Assembly: GCA_963750815.1 (NCBI GenBank)
Contig: CAVVRS010000002.1
Location: 2,790,001-2,854,000, forward strand
Reading direction: 5' to 3'
DNA: 64,000 bases
Origin: Rhodoferax sp963750815
GTDB lineage: Bacteria > Pseudomonadota > Gammaproteobacteria > Burkholderiales > Burkholderiaceae_C
Both the position numbers and the translations under genes were made by a program. How positions within the stretch are numbered: the first letter of the stretch is position 1; each line of letters opens with the position of its first letter. Shown one piece after another: positions 46,372-55,533 of this stretch. The notes under the pieces were generated by a model. That model made no database searches and was not told the origin of the DNA. It saw nothing but the letters and a program-made list of their open reading frames with translations.

Positions 46372-47598
46372 CTAGAAAGCGTAAAACGCGCCGGCGGCGA
46401 GTGACGGCGTCATGCCTTCCAGGCCGATGAACACGCGACGTCCGTAAAAGAACGGCAAGCCCCAATCAACGGTGCTGGTATCGCCCATCGTGCCCGACAA
46501 CGTGGGCAGAACGGTGTTGGGCGTGCCGCCAAACAGCGTCCTGGCGTTGCCTACGGAAAATGTAACGCCTACAGCCGCCGTGCTGACCCCCGCCAGACTG
46601 GCCAACAAACTGACGGTGGCGTCAGGGCAATAGAAACCGTCATAGCCGGCCCCGACACAACGCGGCATGACAGTGGAATCGAAATAAATGCCGTTCGATC
46701 CAGTATCGACAAAGCTGGTGGGCCAGGTTTGCCCGGCCAGCCGTGTCGTGATGTAGCCCGTGGTACTGGTTGGCATCATGCGGGCCGTCGCCAACTGGTT
46801 ATTGGACTGTGTCCCGATGCCAAAAATCAGCGAGCCGGCCAGCGTGGCCGCAGCCGGCGAATTGACCGCCGGCAAGTCGATCAGCACACCATTGTTGTCG
46901 GCGGCAAACAGGGCGACCGGGTTTTTCAGCTGCTGCAGCATGCTTGCCCTGGCGCCGGTCATGGCGCTGCAACCAGCGTCGGTGCAGGTGTAATAAAAAC
47001 CATTTTGGGTCACGCTGGCGCACCCGGCGCCACAGTCCTGCCTGAACAAGCCAAGCCCGATAATCCCGTTCGCACCCAGGGCGGCCGCCGTTGTCAGGGC
47101 GGTGCCACCGGCGGCACAGTCACGGGCCGGATCAGCGAAAGCCGGATCGCCAAAAAGCTGGATTGGCACGCCGGGCGCTGTCTTTCCGCCCAGCACAATG
47201 TCGGCCATTGCCACCGGGCCCCAGGCAAATGTATTGTCAACAAACTGCACGCAGTTGATTAGCGGAAAACCGCTGCTGCCGGTCAGCCGGCTCAGGTTCA
47301 GGCTCGACTTCAGCGCGCCCGACAGCAAGCGCAAACCGGTAGAACCGGTATCGACCAGCACATGGTCAATGGTCTGGCATTGGCTGCTGCTGCCCGCGTG
47401 GCAAACCGTGACATCGGTGTACAGACGATTGACGTTGTAGCCCGACCGGGCGGGGCCGCCATCGACCCGGATCGGCAGCACGTTTTCCAACACCGCCGCT
47501 GCCGGCGTTGACGTCGATCCGCCACCACCGCAGGCCGCAACCATGAGCGCCGCCGGTAGCAGCGCTACAACGCTGCGGACGAAATTACTGAAGCACAT
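46372..47598 (-). CDS. DUF3443 lipoprotein with pepsin-like DTGS motifs
   Basis: A protein of about 408 residues with a lipobox (MVAACGGGG). Two Asp-Thr-Gly-Ser motifs are visible, VDTGSTGLRL near residue 85 and VDTGSNGIYFD near 305, the spacing expected for the two lobes of pepsin-type aspartic peptidases. The family is filed as DUF3443 with no tested activity known to me. Start ATG 47598 overlaps the upstream DUF2844 gene by 14 bp; GTG 47613 is an alternative. It is probably on the cell surface or periplasmic side of a membrane. Confidence 0.82.
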   Translation of the reverse strand: MCFSNFVRSVVALLPAALMVAACGGGGSTSTPAAAVLENVLPIRVDGGPARSGYNVNRLYTDVTVCHAGSSSQCQTIDHVLVDTGSTGLRLLSGALKSSLNLSRLTGSSGFPLINCVQFVDNTFAWGPVAMADIVLGGKTAPGVPIQLFGDPAFADPARDCAAGGTALTTAAALGANGIIGLGLFRQDCGAGCASVTQNGFYYTCTDAGCSAMTGARASMLQQLKNPVALFAADNNGVLIDLPAVNSPAAATLAGSLIFGIGTQSNNQLATARMMPTSTTGYITTRLAGQTWPTSFVDTGSNGIYFDSTVMPRCVGAGYDGFYCPDATVSLLASLAGVSTAAVGVTFSVGNARTLFGGTPNTVLPTLSGTMGDTSTVDWGLPFFYGRRVFIGLEGMTPSLAAGAFYAF

Positions 47599-48085
47599 TT
47601 TGAATGCTGACACCGTCGGGTATCAGGTTGGGTGCATAGGCATAGCCCGAAAAATTTCGCATGCGTCCGCCAGACCTGAGAACGAGGTCAGGCTGCTCAA
47701 TGTTGACCGGTGACCCCCGCCTGCCAAGCAAACGGGCCTGCTCAACATCGATCTTGAACGCATTGAAATAGCTGCCCAGCAAAACACTCAGATCGGGCAG
47801 GACCGGCCCGCGCCACGCCACTGCGAAAACAATCCCGGCAGGTGTCGCGTATTCCTGAATTCGGGTTCCGTTTTCGAGCACAGCCTCGTGCCGCAGGTAG
47901 CCCGCGGCCGGACTGGCAGCCTTCGCCACCAGCGTTTTTGACGTGGCGGCGGTAATCGCTGCCGGGGCAACCGCCGGCACCGAGGGCTGGCCGCCGAGAC
48001 TGGCCATGGTTTGACTGCCCGCCAGCAACAGCATCCAGCCCGTCAATGCCGCTCGAACGCCGGCCAGAGAAAACAAGGCTTGCAT
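47585..48085 (-). CDS. DUF2844 exported protein
   Basis: A 166-residue protein with an N-terminal signal (about residues 1-28, ending TMA). The body matches DUF2844: LENGTRIQEYATPAGIVFAVAWRGPVLPDLSVLLG, then a C-terminal strand. DUF2844 and DUF3443 genes occur as a pair in betaproteobacteria; here they overlap. ATG 48085 is chosen with GAGAG upstream; the frame further upstream runs into the tRNA and is not coding. Confidence 0.82.
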   Translation of the reverse strand: MQALFSLAGVRAALTGWMLLLAGSQTMASLGGQPSVPAVAPAAITAATSKTLVAKAASPAAGYLRHEAVLENGTRIQEYATPAGIVFAVAWRGPVLPDLSVLLGSYFNAFKIDVEQARLLGRRGSPVNIEQPDLVLRSGGRMRNFSGYAYAPNLIPDGVSIQNVLQ

Positions 48086-48167
48086 CTGAACTCTCAAAAT
48101 TGTCACCCTAAGCCACAGCGGGCCACCGGACCGCAGACGCGGTCGGCTGCCATAAAACCCGAAAAAG

Positions 48168-48244
48168 TGGTCTGCCCGACAGGGATCGAACCTGCGACCC
48201 ACAGCTTAGAAGGCTGTTGCTCTATCCAACTGAGCTACGGGCAG
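48168..48244 (-). tRNA. tRNA-Arg (anticodon TCT)
   Basis: The minus strand gives a 77-base cloverleaf: acceptor CTGCCCG with CGGGCAG, D arm with GTTGGATA loop, anticodon stem ACAGC/GCTGT with loop CTTCTAA (anticodon TCT), T arm GCAGG-TTCGATC-CCTGT, discriminator A and encoded CCA. It reads AGA. Confidence 0.96.
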
Positions 48245-48481
48245 CGATCCAGAGGAACAAATGGACCGGACAAGCCAGCCGTTTTCACTCATTTCGTCTG
48301 ATGCCGAGCGCGGATTGTCGCACGCCTGCGCATCGCCACGGCACTGGCTGGAGCCAACAGAAAAGCGGCTATGTATGCAAGCGCACAGATCAAGCCGGAC
48401 CGTCTGCCTACCATTTCAGGGCGGATCAGCAGTTGGCTGAGGCGTATGGAAATTCATTCAATTCATTTCAAGGAAAACATC

Positions 48482-48688
48482 ATGAACAAAAATCAGGCAC
48501 AAGGCCTTGTCAAAAACATTGCTGGCAAAGTCCAGGAGGAAGCCGGCAAACTGGTCGGTAACAAGGAACAGCAGGAAAAAGGACTGCAAAAACAGGTCTC
48601 CGGCAAGGCCGAGGAGCGGCTTGGCGACGCCAAGGAAACCGTCAAGCATGCGCGCGAAGCCGTCAAGGATTCGCTCAGCAAGCACTAA
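48482..48688 (+). CDS. CsbD-family stress protein
   Basis: A 68-residue hydrophilic helical protein: MNKNQAQGLVKNIAGKVQEEAGKLVG followed by charged repeats, the CsbD pattern. AAGGA stands 8 nt before the ATG. CsbD-like proteins are induced by general stress in many bacteria, function unknown. It opens a region rich in small envelope and stress proteins. Confidence 0.9.
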   Translation: MNKNQAQGLVKNIAGKVQEEAGKLVGNKEQQEKGLQKQVSGKAEERLGDAKETVKHAREAVKDSLSKH

Positions 48689-48740
48689 ACCCTCTTCCCG
48701 TTGAGGGAAGTCGCATCGAAAGATTCAACCCAAGGACACC

Positions 48741-50399
48741 ATGCCAAAACTTAAATTCATTCCCTGTGCATTGCTGGTTTTAAGCCATGGTGCCTTTGCC
48801 GCGCAACCGCCCAGCGCGGGCAGTCAGATGCAGCAGATTCCACCGACTCCGATGCCGCAGATCGTGGCACCAAAACTCGGGGTCCAGCCGGGCGGTTCGC
48901 CGGCCAGCAGCACAACAGACGACGTCACCCTCACGGTCCATGGCTTGCGTGTCACTGGCGCCCAGGTGTATTCCGAATCCCAGTTGCTGACACTGACCGG
49001 CTTCAAGCCAGGGAGCGACCTGACCGTTCCCGACTTGCGCGCCATGGCCGCGAAAATCGCCGATCATTACCATCGCAACGGCTACTTTCTGGCGCAAGTC
49101 TATTTGCCGGAACAGGACATCAAGGACGGCATCGTCACCATCGCCGTGCTGGAAGGCCGCTATGGCAAGGTGGTACTGAATAACCAGACCAGAGTCGCCA
49201 CGCCGCTGGCAGGCACTTTGTTGAGCGGCCTCGACAGCGGCGACACGATCCGGTCGGCTCCGCTTGAGAACCGGCTTTTGTTGCTGTCCGACCTTCCGGG
49301 TGTCAAGGTCAGTTCGACCCTGGTGCCAGGCGCTGCCACGGGAACCTCCGACCTGATGGTTGACCTCACCCCCGGGCAACGCATCTCCGGCAGCATAGAT
49401 GCAGACAACGCCGGCAACCGTTACACCGGTGCCAACCGGATCGGAGCAACAGTCAACTTCAACGAGCCCCTGGGCAACGGCGACGTTGCCAGTCTGCGCG
49501 TCCTCAGCTCCGGCGCTGGCCTGAACTATGTTCGCGGCGCTTACCAGATGCAATTTGGCAAGGCCAGGGCAGGCGTGTCGTACAGTGCCCTGCGCTATGT
49601 TCTGGGCGAAGAATTCGAGAGTCTGGGCGCCCATGGCACGGCCGAGGTTGCCAGTGTCTATGCCAGCTATCCCCTGCTCCGCACGCGCCAGACCAATCTG
49701 TATGTCGGCCTTGCCTTTGACGGCAAGATTTTTCATGACCACATTGATTCAACGGACAGCGTCAGCGACAAGAAGGCACAGGTGGCGATGGTCAGTCTGA
49801 ACGGTGACCATGTCGGCGGCGGCGGCACAAGTGCCTACGCAATGACCTGGTCGAGTGGCACCATTGACCTGCAAACTCCGGCTGTGCGCACGCTGGATGC
49901 CATGACGGCGCAAAGCAACGGCCATTTCAACAAGCTCGCTTACAGCGCCACACGCCTGCAGAGCGTGACCGGCCCACTCTCGCTTTCGGCTTCCGTCAAC
50001 GGACAAATCGCCTCAAAGAATCTCGACGTCTCGGAAAAGATGGAACTTGGCGGCATGTACGGTGTACGCGCCTATCCGGAAGGTGAAGCTTATGGCGATG
50101 AAGGCTATGTGCTGAATCTGGAAGCCAGGCTGCTGCTGCCCCGGTTTTCCGAGCGAATGGCGGGCCAGTTGCAGCTGGTCGGCTTTGTCGATACCGGTCG
50201 CATCAACGTAAACAGAAATCCCTGGTCCAGCGGGCCCAACCGCAGAACGCTGAGCGGCGCCGGTGTTGGACTGATCTGGTCGGACAGCAACAATTTTCTG
50301 CTGCGGGCGTATTACGCCGTCAAGGTGGGGGACGAGACGGCAACCTCCGCACCAGACGCGTCAGGTCGCTTCTGGATACAGGCCGTGAAATATTTTTAG
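48741..50399 (+). CDS. two-partner secretion transporter, ShlB/FhaC (TpsB) family
   Basis: A 552-residue outer-membrane protein. A signal peptide (to about residue 20) is followed by a Pro/Gln-rich linker, POTRA domains (about 60-215; YLPEQDIKDGIVTIAVLEGRYG) and a 16-strand-type barrel ending in Phe. The barrel region carries the GMYGVRAYPEGEAYGDEG motif, equivalent to the conserved VRGY loop motif. AAGGA precedes the ATG. It should export the TpsA protein encoded 60 bp downstream. Confidence 0.93.
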   Translation: MPKLKFIPCALLVLSHGAFAAQPPSAGSQMQQIPPTPMPQIVAPKLGVQPGGSPASSTTDDVTLTVHGLRVTGAQVYSESQLLTLTGFKPGSDLTVPDLRAMAAKIADHYHRNGYFLAQVYLPEQDIKDGIVTIAVLEGRYGKVVLNNQTRVATPLAGTLLSGLDSGDTIRSAPLENRLLLLSDLPGVKVSSTLVPGAATGTSDLMVDLTPGQRISGSIDADNAGNRYTGANRIGATVNFNEPLGNGDVASLRVLSSGAGLNYVRGAYQMQFGKARAGVSYSALRYVLGEEFESLGAHGTAEVASVYASYPLLRTRQTNLYVGLAFDGKIFHDHIDSTDSVSDKKAQVAMVSLNGDHVGGGGTSAYAMTWSSGTIDLQTPAVRTLDAMTAQSNGHFNKLAYSATRLQSVTGPLSLSASVNGQIASKNLDVSEKMELGGMYGVRAYPEGEAYGDEGYVLNLEARLLLPRFSERMAGQLQLVGFVDTGRINVNRNPWSSGPNRRTLSGAGVGLIWSDSNNFLLRAYYAVKVGDETATSAPDASGRFWIQAVKYF

Positions 50400-50459
50400 G
50401 CCCGGATCGCTGAATGCACCGCTTGCCCCCAAGAATTTTGTAAATACTGGAGTGACCTC

Positions 50460-52991
50460 ATGAACTGTAGCTATCGATCGATCTGGAACATCAGTACCGG
50501 CACCTTTGTCGCCGTTTCGGAAAACGCCAAAGGCAACGGCAAGAAGACACGGTCCGGCACCGCTGGCACCAACCCTGCAGCGGGCTTTGCCCTGCGGGCG
50601 CTGACTGCTTCCCTGATGCTGGCTTTGGGCACCAATGTGCTGGCGCTGCCAACCGGCGGTGTCGTTGCCGCAGGTGGCGCCAGCATCAGCAACGGCGCCG
50701 GCACCACCAGCATCACGCAGTCGACACAGAACGCGGTGATCAACTGGCAAAGCTTCAACATCGCCGCCGGCGAGGGAGTTCGCTTCCTGCAGCCCGACAG
50801 CAGTTCCATCACACTCAACCGCGTGCTGGGCTCAGATCCGTCAAGCATCCTGGGGAGTCTCTGGGCCAACGGCAAGGTATTTTTGGTAAATCCGAACGGC
50901 ATCCTGTTCGGTCGCGGGGCATCGGTCAACGTCGCGTCGCTGGTCGCCTCCAGCCTGAACCTTGCGGACAACGACCTCATGGCTGGCAACTACCAATTTG
51001 TCGGCACTGACCGTGGCAGCATCGTCAATCAAGGCACCATCAAGGCCGACGGTGGCTATGTGGCGCTGCTGGGTGCAAAGGTTACCAATGACGGCGTGAT
51101 TTCGGCCAGACTGGGCAGCGTCGCGTTGGCCGCCGGCACGGCCATCAAGCTCGATATTGCCGGCGACGGTCTGCTCAATTTCACGGTGAACGAAGGCGCG
51201 GTAAACGCACTGGTGCAGAACGGCGGCCTGATTCAGGCCGACGGCGGACGCGTCCTGTTGACGGCCCAGGCGGCCGGCAGCCTGCTGCAAAGCGCCGTCA
51301 ACAATACCGGTGTCATCCAGGCACAAACCCTGCAAAGCCGCAACGGCAGCATCAAGCTGCTGGCTGGCATGCAAAACGGCACAGTGAACGCTGGCGGTAC
51401 ATTGGACGCCAGTGCCCCCCAGGGCGGCAATGGCGGTTTCATCGAAACGTCGGCTGCCCGCGTGAAGATCGCGAGCAGTGCCATCGTCAGCACGGCGGCA
51501 CCCCAGGGGCGGACGGGCACCTGGCTGATCGACCCGCAGGACTTCACCATTGGCAGTGGCGCCAACGACAACATCAGCGGGGCCACACTGTCTGCCCTGC
51601 TGGTCACCAACAGCGTCGTCATCAGCACCTCCAGCGGCCCCAATGCGACGGTCGCCGGAACGCCCCCGGTGACCAGCCTCAATTCCCCGACACCCGGCAA
51701 CGGCGATATCAACGTCAACCAGGCCGTCAGCTGGACCGCCACGCCGAGTACGACCACACTGACACTGAATGCCGTGCGCGACGTCAACGTCAACGCGGCC
51801 ATTACCGCCACCAACGGAAATTTTGTGGTCTGTTGTGGACGTGATGCCAACGTCAATGCCGCCATCACAACCGTCAACGGAAGCGTGTTGTTGAGCGCTG
51901 GCCACAATTTGAACCTGAACGCGCTTGCCGCTGTGACGGCAACCGACGGCAACATCACCATGTGCGCGGCAAACGACGTGAACGTCGGCGCAAAAATTAC
52001 CTTGACCCGGGGCAGCAGCATTCCTTCCCAGAGCCTGGGCCTGCCACTTGGTCTGGTGCTCAATGCCGGATACGGGGGCACTGGTCCGGGTGTGGCCGGC
52101 GGCACCGTGATATTTGCGCCAACGGCGCCAAACGCCACCGTCACGGGACCGGACGCGTCCGTCACGATCAACTACAACCCGCCGTCCTACAGCACACCCG
52201 TTGACTATTTGCCGCACTTCACCCTGACCAATGGTGCCACGCTGACACAGCACATGCTGGTGTTCGCCGCCGGCGGAGACAAGGCTTTTGACGGTACCAC
52301 CAATGCAACGCTTTCCTCCTTGAAGGGCAGCCCTACCGGCGTCACTCTGGTGGCCGGCCCCGGCAGCAGCGCCGCCTTTGACAGCCCGGATATCGGATCG
52401 GGCAAGACAATCACCCTGACCGGCTACAGCCTGGGCGGTGCCGAGGCCAGCAAATATGCGCTGGCGGTTTCCTGTTGTGGGCCGGTTGTCGCGCGAACCA
52501 CCGGCAACATTACCCTGACGCCTGTTGTCGTGCCACCGCCTGTTGTCGTGCCACCGCCTGTTGTCGTGCCGCCACCTGTTGTGGTGCCGCCACCCGTTGT
52601 GGTACCGCCACCCGTTGTGGTACCGCCACCCGTTGTGGTACCGCCACCCGTTGTGGTGCCACCGCCTGTTGTGGTGCCGCCGCCCGTGGTCGTGCTGCCC
52701 CCGGGCGACCTGCCGCCCGTCGTTGTGCTGCCGCCGCCGGTGGTGATGCCTCCTGAAATCGTGCCGCCTGTGACCTGGCTGCCTGTGATCGTGCCGGCCA
52801 GAACACCCCCCGAACTGCTGGCATTTTTGCCACCCGTGCCGCCAACGCTGGTGATACCGCCGCCGCTGGCACCGATGCCAGTGCCGCCACCGGTGGTCGT
52901 GCCCGAAGTGATTCCTGTTGTGTTGCCGGTGCAGCCAGCGCCAACCCGCTACGTGGCACCCATTTACCCACGTAAACAGGACCGCAACTGA
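50460..52991 (+). CDS. two-partner secretion exoprotein (TpsA), hemagglutinin-type
   Basis: An 843-residue secreted protein. It opens with an extended signal peptide region (YRSIWNISTGTFVAVSE, then basic residues, then a hydrophobic stretch). The TPS domain follows (about 65-330) with NPNGILFG at residues 144-151. A repetitive beta-helix part follows, with unusual CC pairs (VVCCGRD; VSCCGP). Next comes a YDG-like domain (KAFDGTTNATL...GKTITLTGYSLGGAEASKYAL). The end is a proline-rich tail with ten PVVVPP-type repeats and no known anchor. GGAG lies 7 nt before the ATG. Confidence 0.9.
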   Translation: MNCSYRSIWNISTGTFVAVSENAKGNGKKTRSGTAGTNPAAGFALRALTASLMLALGTNVLALPTGGVVAAGGASISNGAGTTSITQSTQNAVINWQSFNIAAGEGVRFLQPDSSSITLNRVLGSDPSSILGSLWANGKVFLVNPNGILFGRGASVNVASLVASSLNLADNDLMAGNYQFVGTDRGSIVNQGTIKADGGYVALLGAKVTNDGVISARLGSVALAAGTAIKLDIAGDGLLNFTVNEGAVNALVQNGGLIQADGGRVLLTAQAAGSLLQSAVNNTGVIQAQTLQSRNGSIKLLAGMQNGTVNAGGTLDASAPQGGNGGFIETSAARVKIASSAIVSTAAPQGRTGTWLIDPQDFTIGSGANDNISGATLSALLVTNSVVISTSSGPNATVAGTPPVTSLNSPTPGNGDINVNQAVSWTATPSTTTLTLNAVRDVNVNAAITATNGNFVVCCGRDANVNAAITTVNGSVLLSAGHNLNLNALAAVTATDGNITMCAANDVNVGAKITLTRGSSIPSQSLGLPLGLVLNAGYGGTGPGVAGGTVIFAPTAPNATVTGPDASVTINYNPPSYSTPVDYLPHFTLTNGATLTQHMLVFAAGGDKAFDGTTNATLSSLKGSPTGVTLVAGPGSSAAFDSPDIGSGKTITLTGYSLGGAEASKYALAVSCCGPVVARTTGNITLTPVVVPPPVVVPPPVVVPPPVVVPPPVVVPPPVVVPPPVVVPPPVVVPPPVVVPPPVVVLPPGDLPPVVVLPPPVVMPPEIVPPVTWLPVIVPARTPPELLAFLPPVPPTLVIPPPLAPMPVPPPVVVPEVIPVVLPVQPAPTRYVAPIYPRKQDRN
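52521..52700 (+). repeat. 18-bp tandem repeat, ten units, coding for PVVVPP
   Basis: Ten consecutive 18 bp units of the type CCTGTTGTCGTGCCACCG, with third-position variants, encode nine PVVVPP and one PVVVLP hexapeptide. Three adjacent units (52593-52646) are identical, which suggests recent slippage. Repeat number is likely to vary between strains (inference). Confidence 0.92.
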
Positions 52992-53024
52992 GACACCCGG
53001 GGTGTGCCGCGTGATGGATCACGA

Positions 53025-53726
53025 ATGCGAACTCGAAACCGGACCGTGAGCGCCGCCGACAGCGCCAAATCCCTGCTCCTTGGCCTGCTGATTGCCGTTG
53101 CCGGCAACCCGCTGGCGCGGGCCGCAAGCAGCGCCCTGACCGGTCTGGATCGACGGCTCACGCTGGCTTCCGCGACGGTTAATTTCAAGCGCGAAATCGC
53201 GTCGCCCGAGACACGGCGGGTCGCCCACTGGGTGCTGACCAGCGATGACAACCACGGCCTGCCTTTTGTGATCGTCGACAAAAAAAATGCCAGGGTCTTC
53301 GCCTTTCATGCCAACGGCCAGTTGCGCGGCGCCGCTGCCGCGCTGCTGGGGTCCGCCATCGGTGACGACTCGGTGGCCGGTATCGGCGAGCGCGAGTTGT
53401 CAGGCATCAGTCCTGACGAACGAACAACGCCGGCGGGGCGCTTTGTCGCCTCGCTGGATCGCAATTTGCGGGGCCGGGAAATACTCTGGGTGGACTATGC
53501 AGCCGCGATTTCGCTGCATCCGGTCATTGTCGGCAAACCCGGCGAGCGCCGCGCCCAGCGCCTGGCAACGCCAACAGCGCTGGACAACCGGATTTCCTAT
53601 GGGTGCATTAATGTGCCAGCGGCATTCTTCCGAAACGTGATTCACAAAGCCTTTACCGGCACCAACGGCGTTGTTTACGTACTGCCGGAAACCCGCTCAC
53701 CGGAAACAGTTTTCGCCCTGCATTGA
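53025..53726 (+). CDS. exported L,D-transpeptidase-like (YkuD) protein
   Basis: A 233-residue protein with a hydrophobic N-terminal segment (SLLLGLLIAVAGNPLARA). The catalytic-type motif SYGCINVP with nucleophile Cys and an upstream His (SLHPVIVG) corresponds to the L,D-transpeptidase HxnSxGC pattern. ATG 53025 is used; GTG 53004 is an alternative. It would act on peptidoglycan in the periplasm. It lies 33 bp behind tpsA, so it may be co-transcribed with the secretion pair. Confidence 0.78.
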   Translation: MRTRNRTVSAADSAKSLLLGLLIAVAGNPLARAASSALTGLDRRLTLASATVNFKREIASPETRRVAHWVLTSDDNHGLPFVIVDKKNARVFAFHANGQLRGAAAALLGSAIGDDSVAGIGERELSGISPDERTTPAGRFVASLDRNLRGREILWVDYAAAISLHPVIVGKPGERRAQRLATPTALDNRISYGCINVPAAFFRNVIHKAFTGTNGVVYVLPETRSPETVFALH

Positions 53727-53874
53727 CTCCCCCGCAACCCGTTGTGTGGGCGAGCGAACAGACCTGACGCTGGCTGCCGGCTATTCTGCTCACTCATGCA
53801 TAAAACATGAAGTTGACCAACACATCGGCAAGTCCGCCACTTGTTGGCACTTTCAACAACCAGGAACCCTCACC

Positions 53875-54159
53875 ATGTCAAATCGGGATACTTACATCGC
53901 AAAAATGAAGCTTCAACTCGACGAGTTGAATGCAAAAATGAGCCAGCTCGAAGCGAAGGCAAAAGAAGCCAAAGAAGACGCCCGCGCGGTCTACAAGGAA
54001 GAAATGCGCAAGCTCCGTCACCAATCAAAACTGGCGGTCGCCAAACTCGATGAACTCAAGGCAGCCAGCGAGGATACATGGGAAACCATGGTCGCCGAAA
54101 TGGACAAGGTGCGTGATGCTTTCACACACTCTTTCCATTATTTCAAGTCACAGTTATAG
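53875..54159 (+). CDS. small coiled-coil protein (sll1863-like stress family)
   Basis: A 94-residue protein, almost wholly charged helix (YIAKMKLQLDELNAKMSQLEAKAKEAKEDARA-like heptads), predicted coiled coil from about residues 5 to 80. It resembles the family called sll1863 stress response protein. No catalytic motif is visible. The ATG follows an AGGAA. It is transcribed toward the convergent exported protein. Confidence 0.8.
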   Translation: MSNRDTYIAKMKLQLDELNAKMSQLEAKAKEAKEDARAVYKEEMRKLRHQSKLAVAKLDELKAASEDTWETMVAEMDKVRDAFTHSFHYFKSQL

Positions 54160-54183
54160 ACAGCGCCGGTTCGCTGGCAGAGG

Positions 54184-55062
54184 CTATTGCAGCGTCTGCT
54201 GGCGCGCGTACTCGGCGCGCTTCATCTCAAGGTAAGGCCCGCGCTCGATCTCGTGCAACTGGCGTGGATAGCGCTCCGCAGCGCTAAACCAGCTCTGCAA
54301 ACGCTTGTCGAGCTGAACTGCCGGCGGCGCATGGGAAAACTCCAGATAGCTGTCAATGGCGAGGTAATAGCGCATGGTGTTGCGCTCCACCACACCCCGC
54401 ACACCGTCGATATAGCCTGGCTGGCCATCCGCGAGCTGGCCAACAACGGTAAAGCCGACCTTGTCACGCCCCAGCGTCCCCAGATACGTTGTCATGGCCA
54501 GTCGCCCGGCAAAGCGCATGGCATACGAATAGGCCAGATGCAAAAACGTTTTCCCATTGGGGAGCGCCACCGCTTCGAGTTCGATGCGGTAGTCGCCGGT
54601 GCCCATCGGCCCGTCTTTGGCGCTGAGCTTGATGTCCAGGTATTCCGGGGTCGACAGGGCGACCGCGAAATTGAAGTCGACGCGCGTGGTGGCAGCCAAT
54701 TCCTCGGGTGTTTTTTTACCGATATTGACGCGCAAGGTGTCGGTTGACCCGTTCGACACCGGATGGCAATACTTGGTGTTGATGTGCAGCAGCAGCATGT
54801 CACACCAGTGGTCCGGACTCTTCAAGCCGGCAGCAAAGTCGCCAAACGGGTAGCCAACGACGGCATAGATGTCACCTTGCAGACGCTCCGGCGTCTCGAC
54901 TGAAAAAAGGACCAGCGGCCGCTCAAACGGGTTGTGTTGCAGTTGCGTCCCAAGCGAAGCGTAACGGGCGCGCAGGGCCGCAACCGGGTCCGGGCTGGCC
55001 ATTGAAGCACAGCTCAGGCCCGCCGCGGCCAGCGCCAGCAGACACCGGTTCCAGGTCAACAA
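54184..55062 (-). CDS. exported protein of unknown function
   Basis: A 292-residue protein with a signal peptide (about residues 1-22, SCASMASP). I do not recognise a family. The body has alternating beta-type segments and a conserved-looking YCHPVSNGSTDTLRVNIGKK stretch, and the C-terminus is helical and charged. Two cysteines (WCDMLLL and KYCHP) might form a disulfide. It precedes the glycine-zipper gene's stop by 19 bp on the same strand, so both may be on one transcript. Confidence 0.75.
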   Translation of the reverse strand: MLTWNRCLLALAAAGLSCASMASPDPVAALRARYASLGTQLQHNPFERPLVLFSVETPERLQGDIYAVVGYPFGDFAAGLKSPDHWCDMLLLHINTKYCHPVSNGSTDTLRVNIGKKTPEELAATTRVDFNFAVALSTPEYLDIKLSAKDGPMGTGDYRIELEAVALPNGKTFLHLAYSYAMRFAGRLAMTTYLGTLGRDKVGFTVVGQLADGQPGYIDGVRGVVERNTMRYYLAIDSYLEFSHAPPAVQLDKRLQSWFSAAERYPRQLHEIERGPYLEMKRAEYARQQTLQ

Positions 55063-55081
55063 CAGCCGATCCCGGTGATTG

Positions 55082-55300
55082 TTACTTGGTCACCTCGTGA
55101 CCAATGACGCCACCCACGGCAGCGCCAGCGGCGGTACCGAGAATGCCACCACCAGCGGAACTGCCGACGACGCCCCCGATAACAGCACCGGTTGCGGTGC
55201 CCTTCTCCTGCGCCGTCATTCCGGCACAGGCCGCCAGGCCCAGAGTGGATACCAGCAAGATGGCGGGCATCCAGATGGAAATGCGTTTAGTTAGCTTCAT
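55082..55300 (-). CDS. small glycine-zipper lipoprotein (OsmB/YMGG-like)
   Basis: A 72-residue protein: signal peptide with lipobox LGLAAC, then two glycine-zipper helices (GAVIGGVVGSSAGGGILGTAAGAAVGGVIGHEV-type). GGAG stands 9 nt upstream of ATG 55300. Such lipoproteins reside in the outer membrane and are induced by envelope or osmotic stress. Confidence 0.88.
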   Translation of the reverse strand: MKLTKRISIWMPAILLVSTLGLAACAGMTAQEKGTATGAVIGGVVGSSAGGGILGTAAGAAVGGVIGHEVTK

Positions 55301-55481
55301 GGTGAATTTCTCCAAAAAAAGAGTAATGACATGGTGGCAGAGCACCATTCGCTCAGCCACCGGGGAACTGTCATTGTTGGACCTTGCAGCACAACCTTCT
55401 GTGCGTCCGCCCACATAGCACGCAATTAATTGCACTGGGCGGCGCGGCACCCCTGTGCAACCCAAAAATGAGGGTCATATT

Positions 55482-55530
55482 GGCCTGTAGCAGCCGTGCG
55501 TCTTGCGTAGAGAGCTATCTTTTTTATAGC
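55482..55530 (-). repeat. interspersed repeat, copy near 55.5 kb
   Basis: Read on the minus strand: GCTAT-N7-ATAGC, TCTCTACGC and a tail ending GCTACAGGCC, 49 bp. It lies three bases beyond the stop of the lipoprotein gene at 55534, in the 3' untranslated region. Confidence 0.8.
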
Positions 55531-55533
55531 GTT

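Noticed and set aside
48168..48481. tRNA-Arg as an integration site of a genomic island
   Set aside because: No integrase and no duplicated tRNA 3' end was seen in the following region.
52521..52700. Regular repeats suggesting a CRISPR-like array
   Set aside because: Units are contiguous 18 bp without spacers and encode PVVVPP in frame with the exoprotein.
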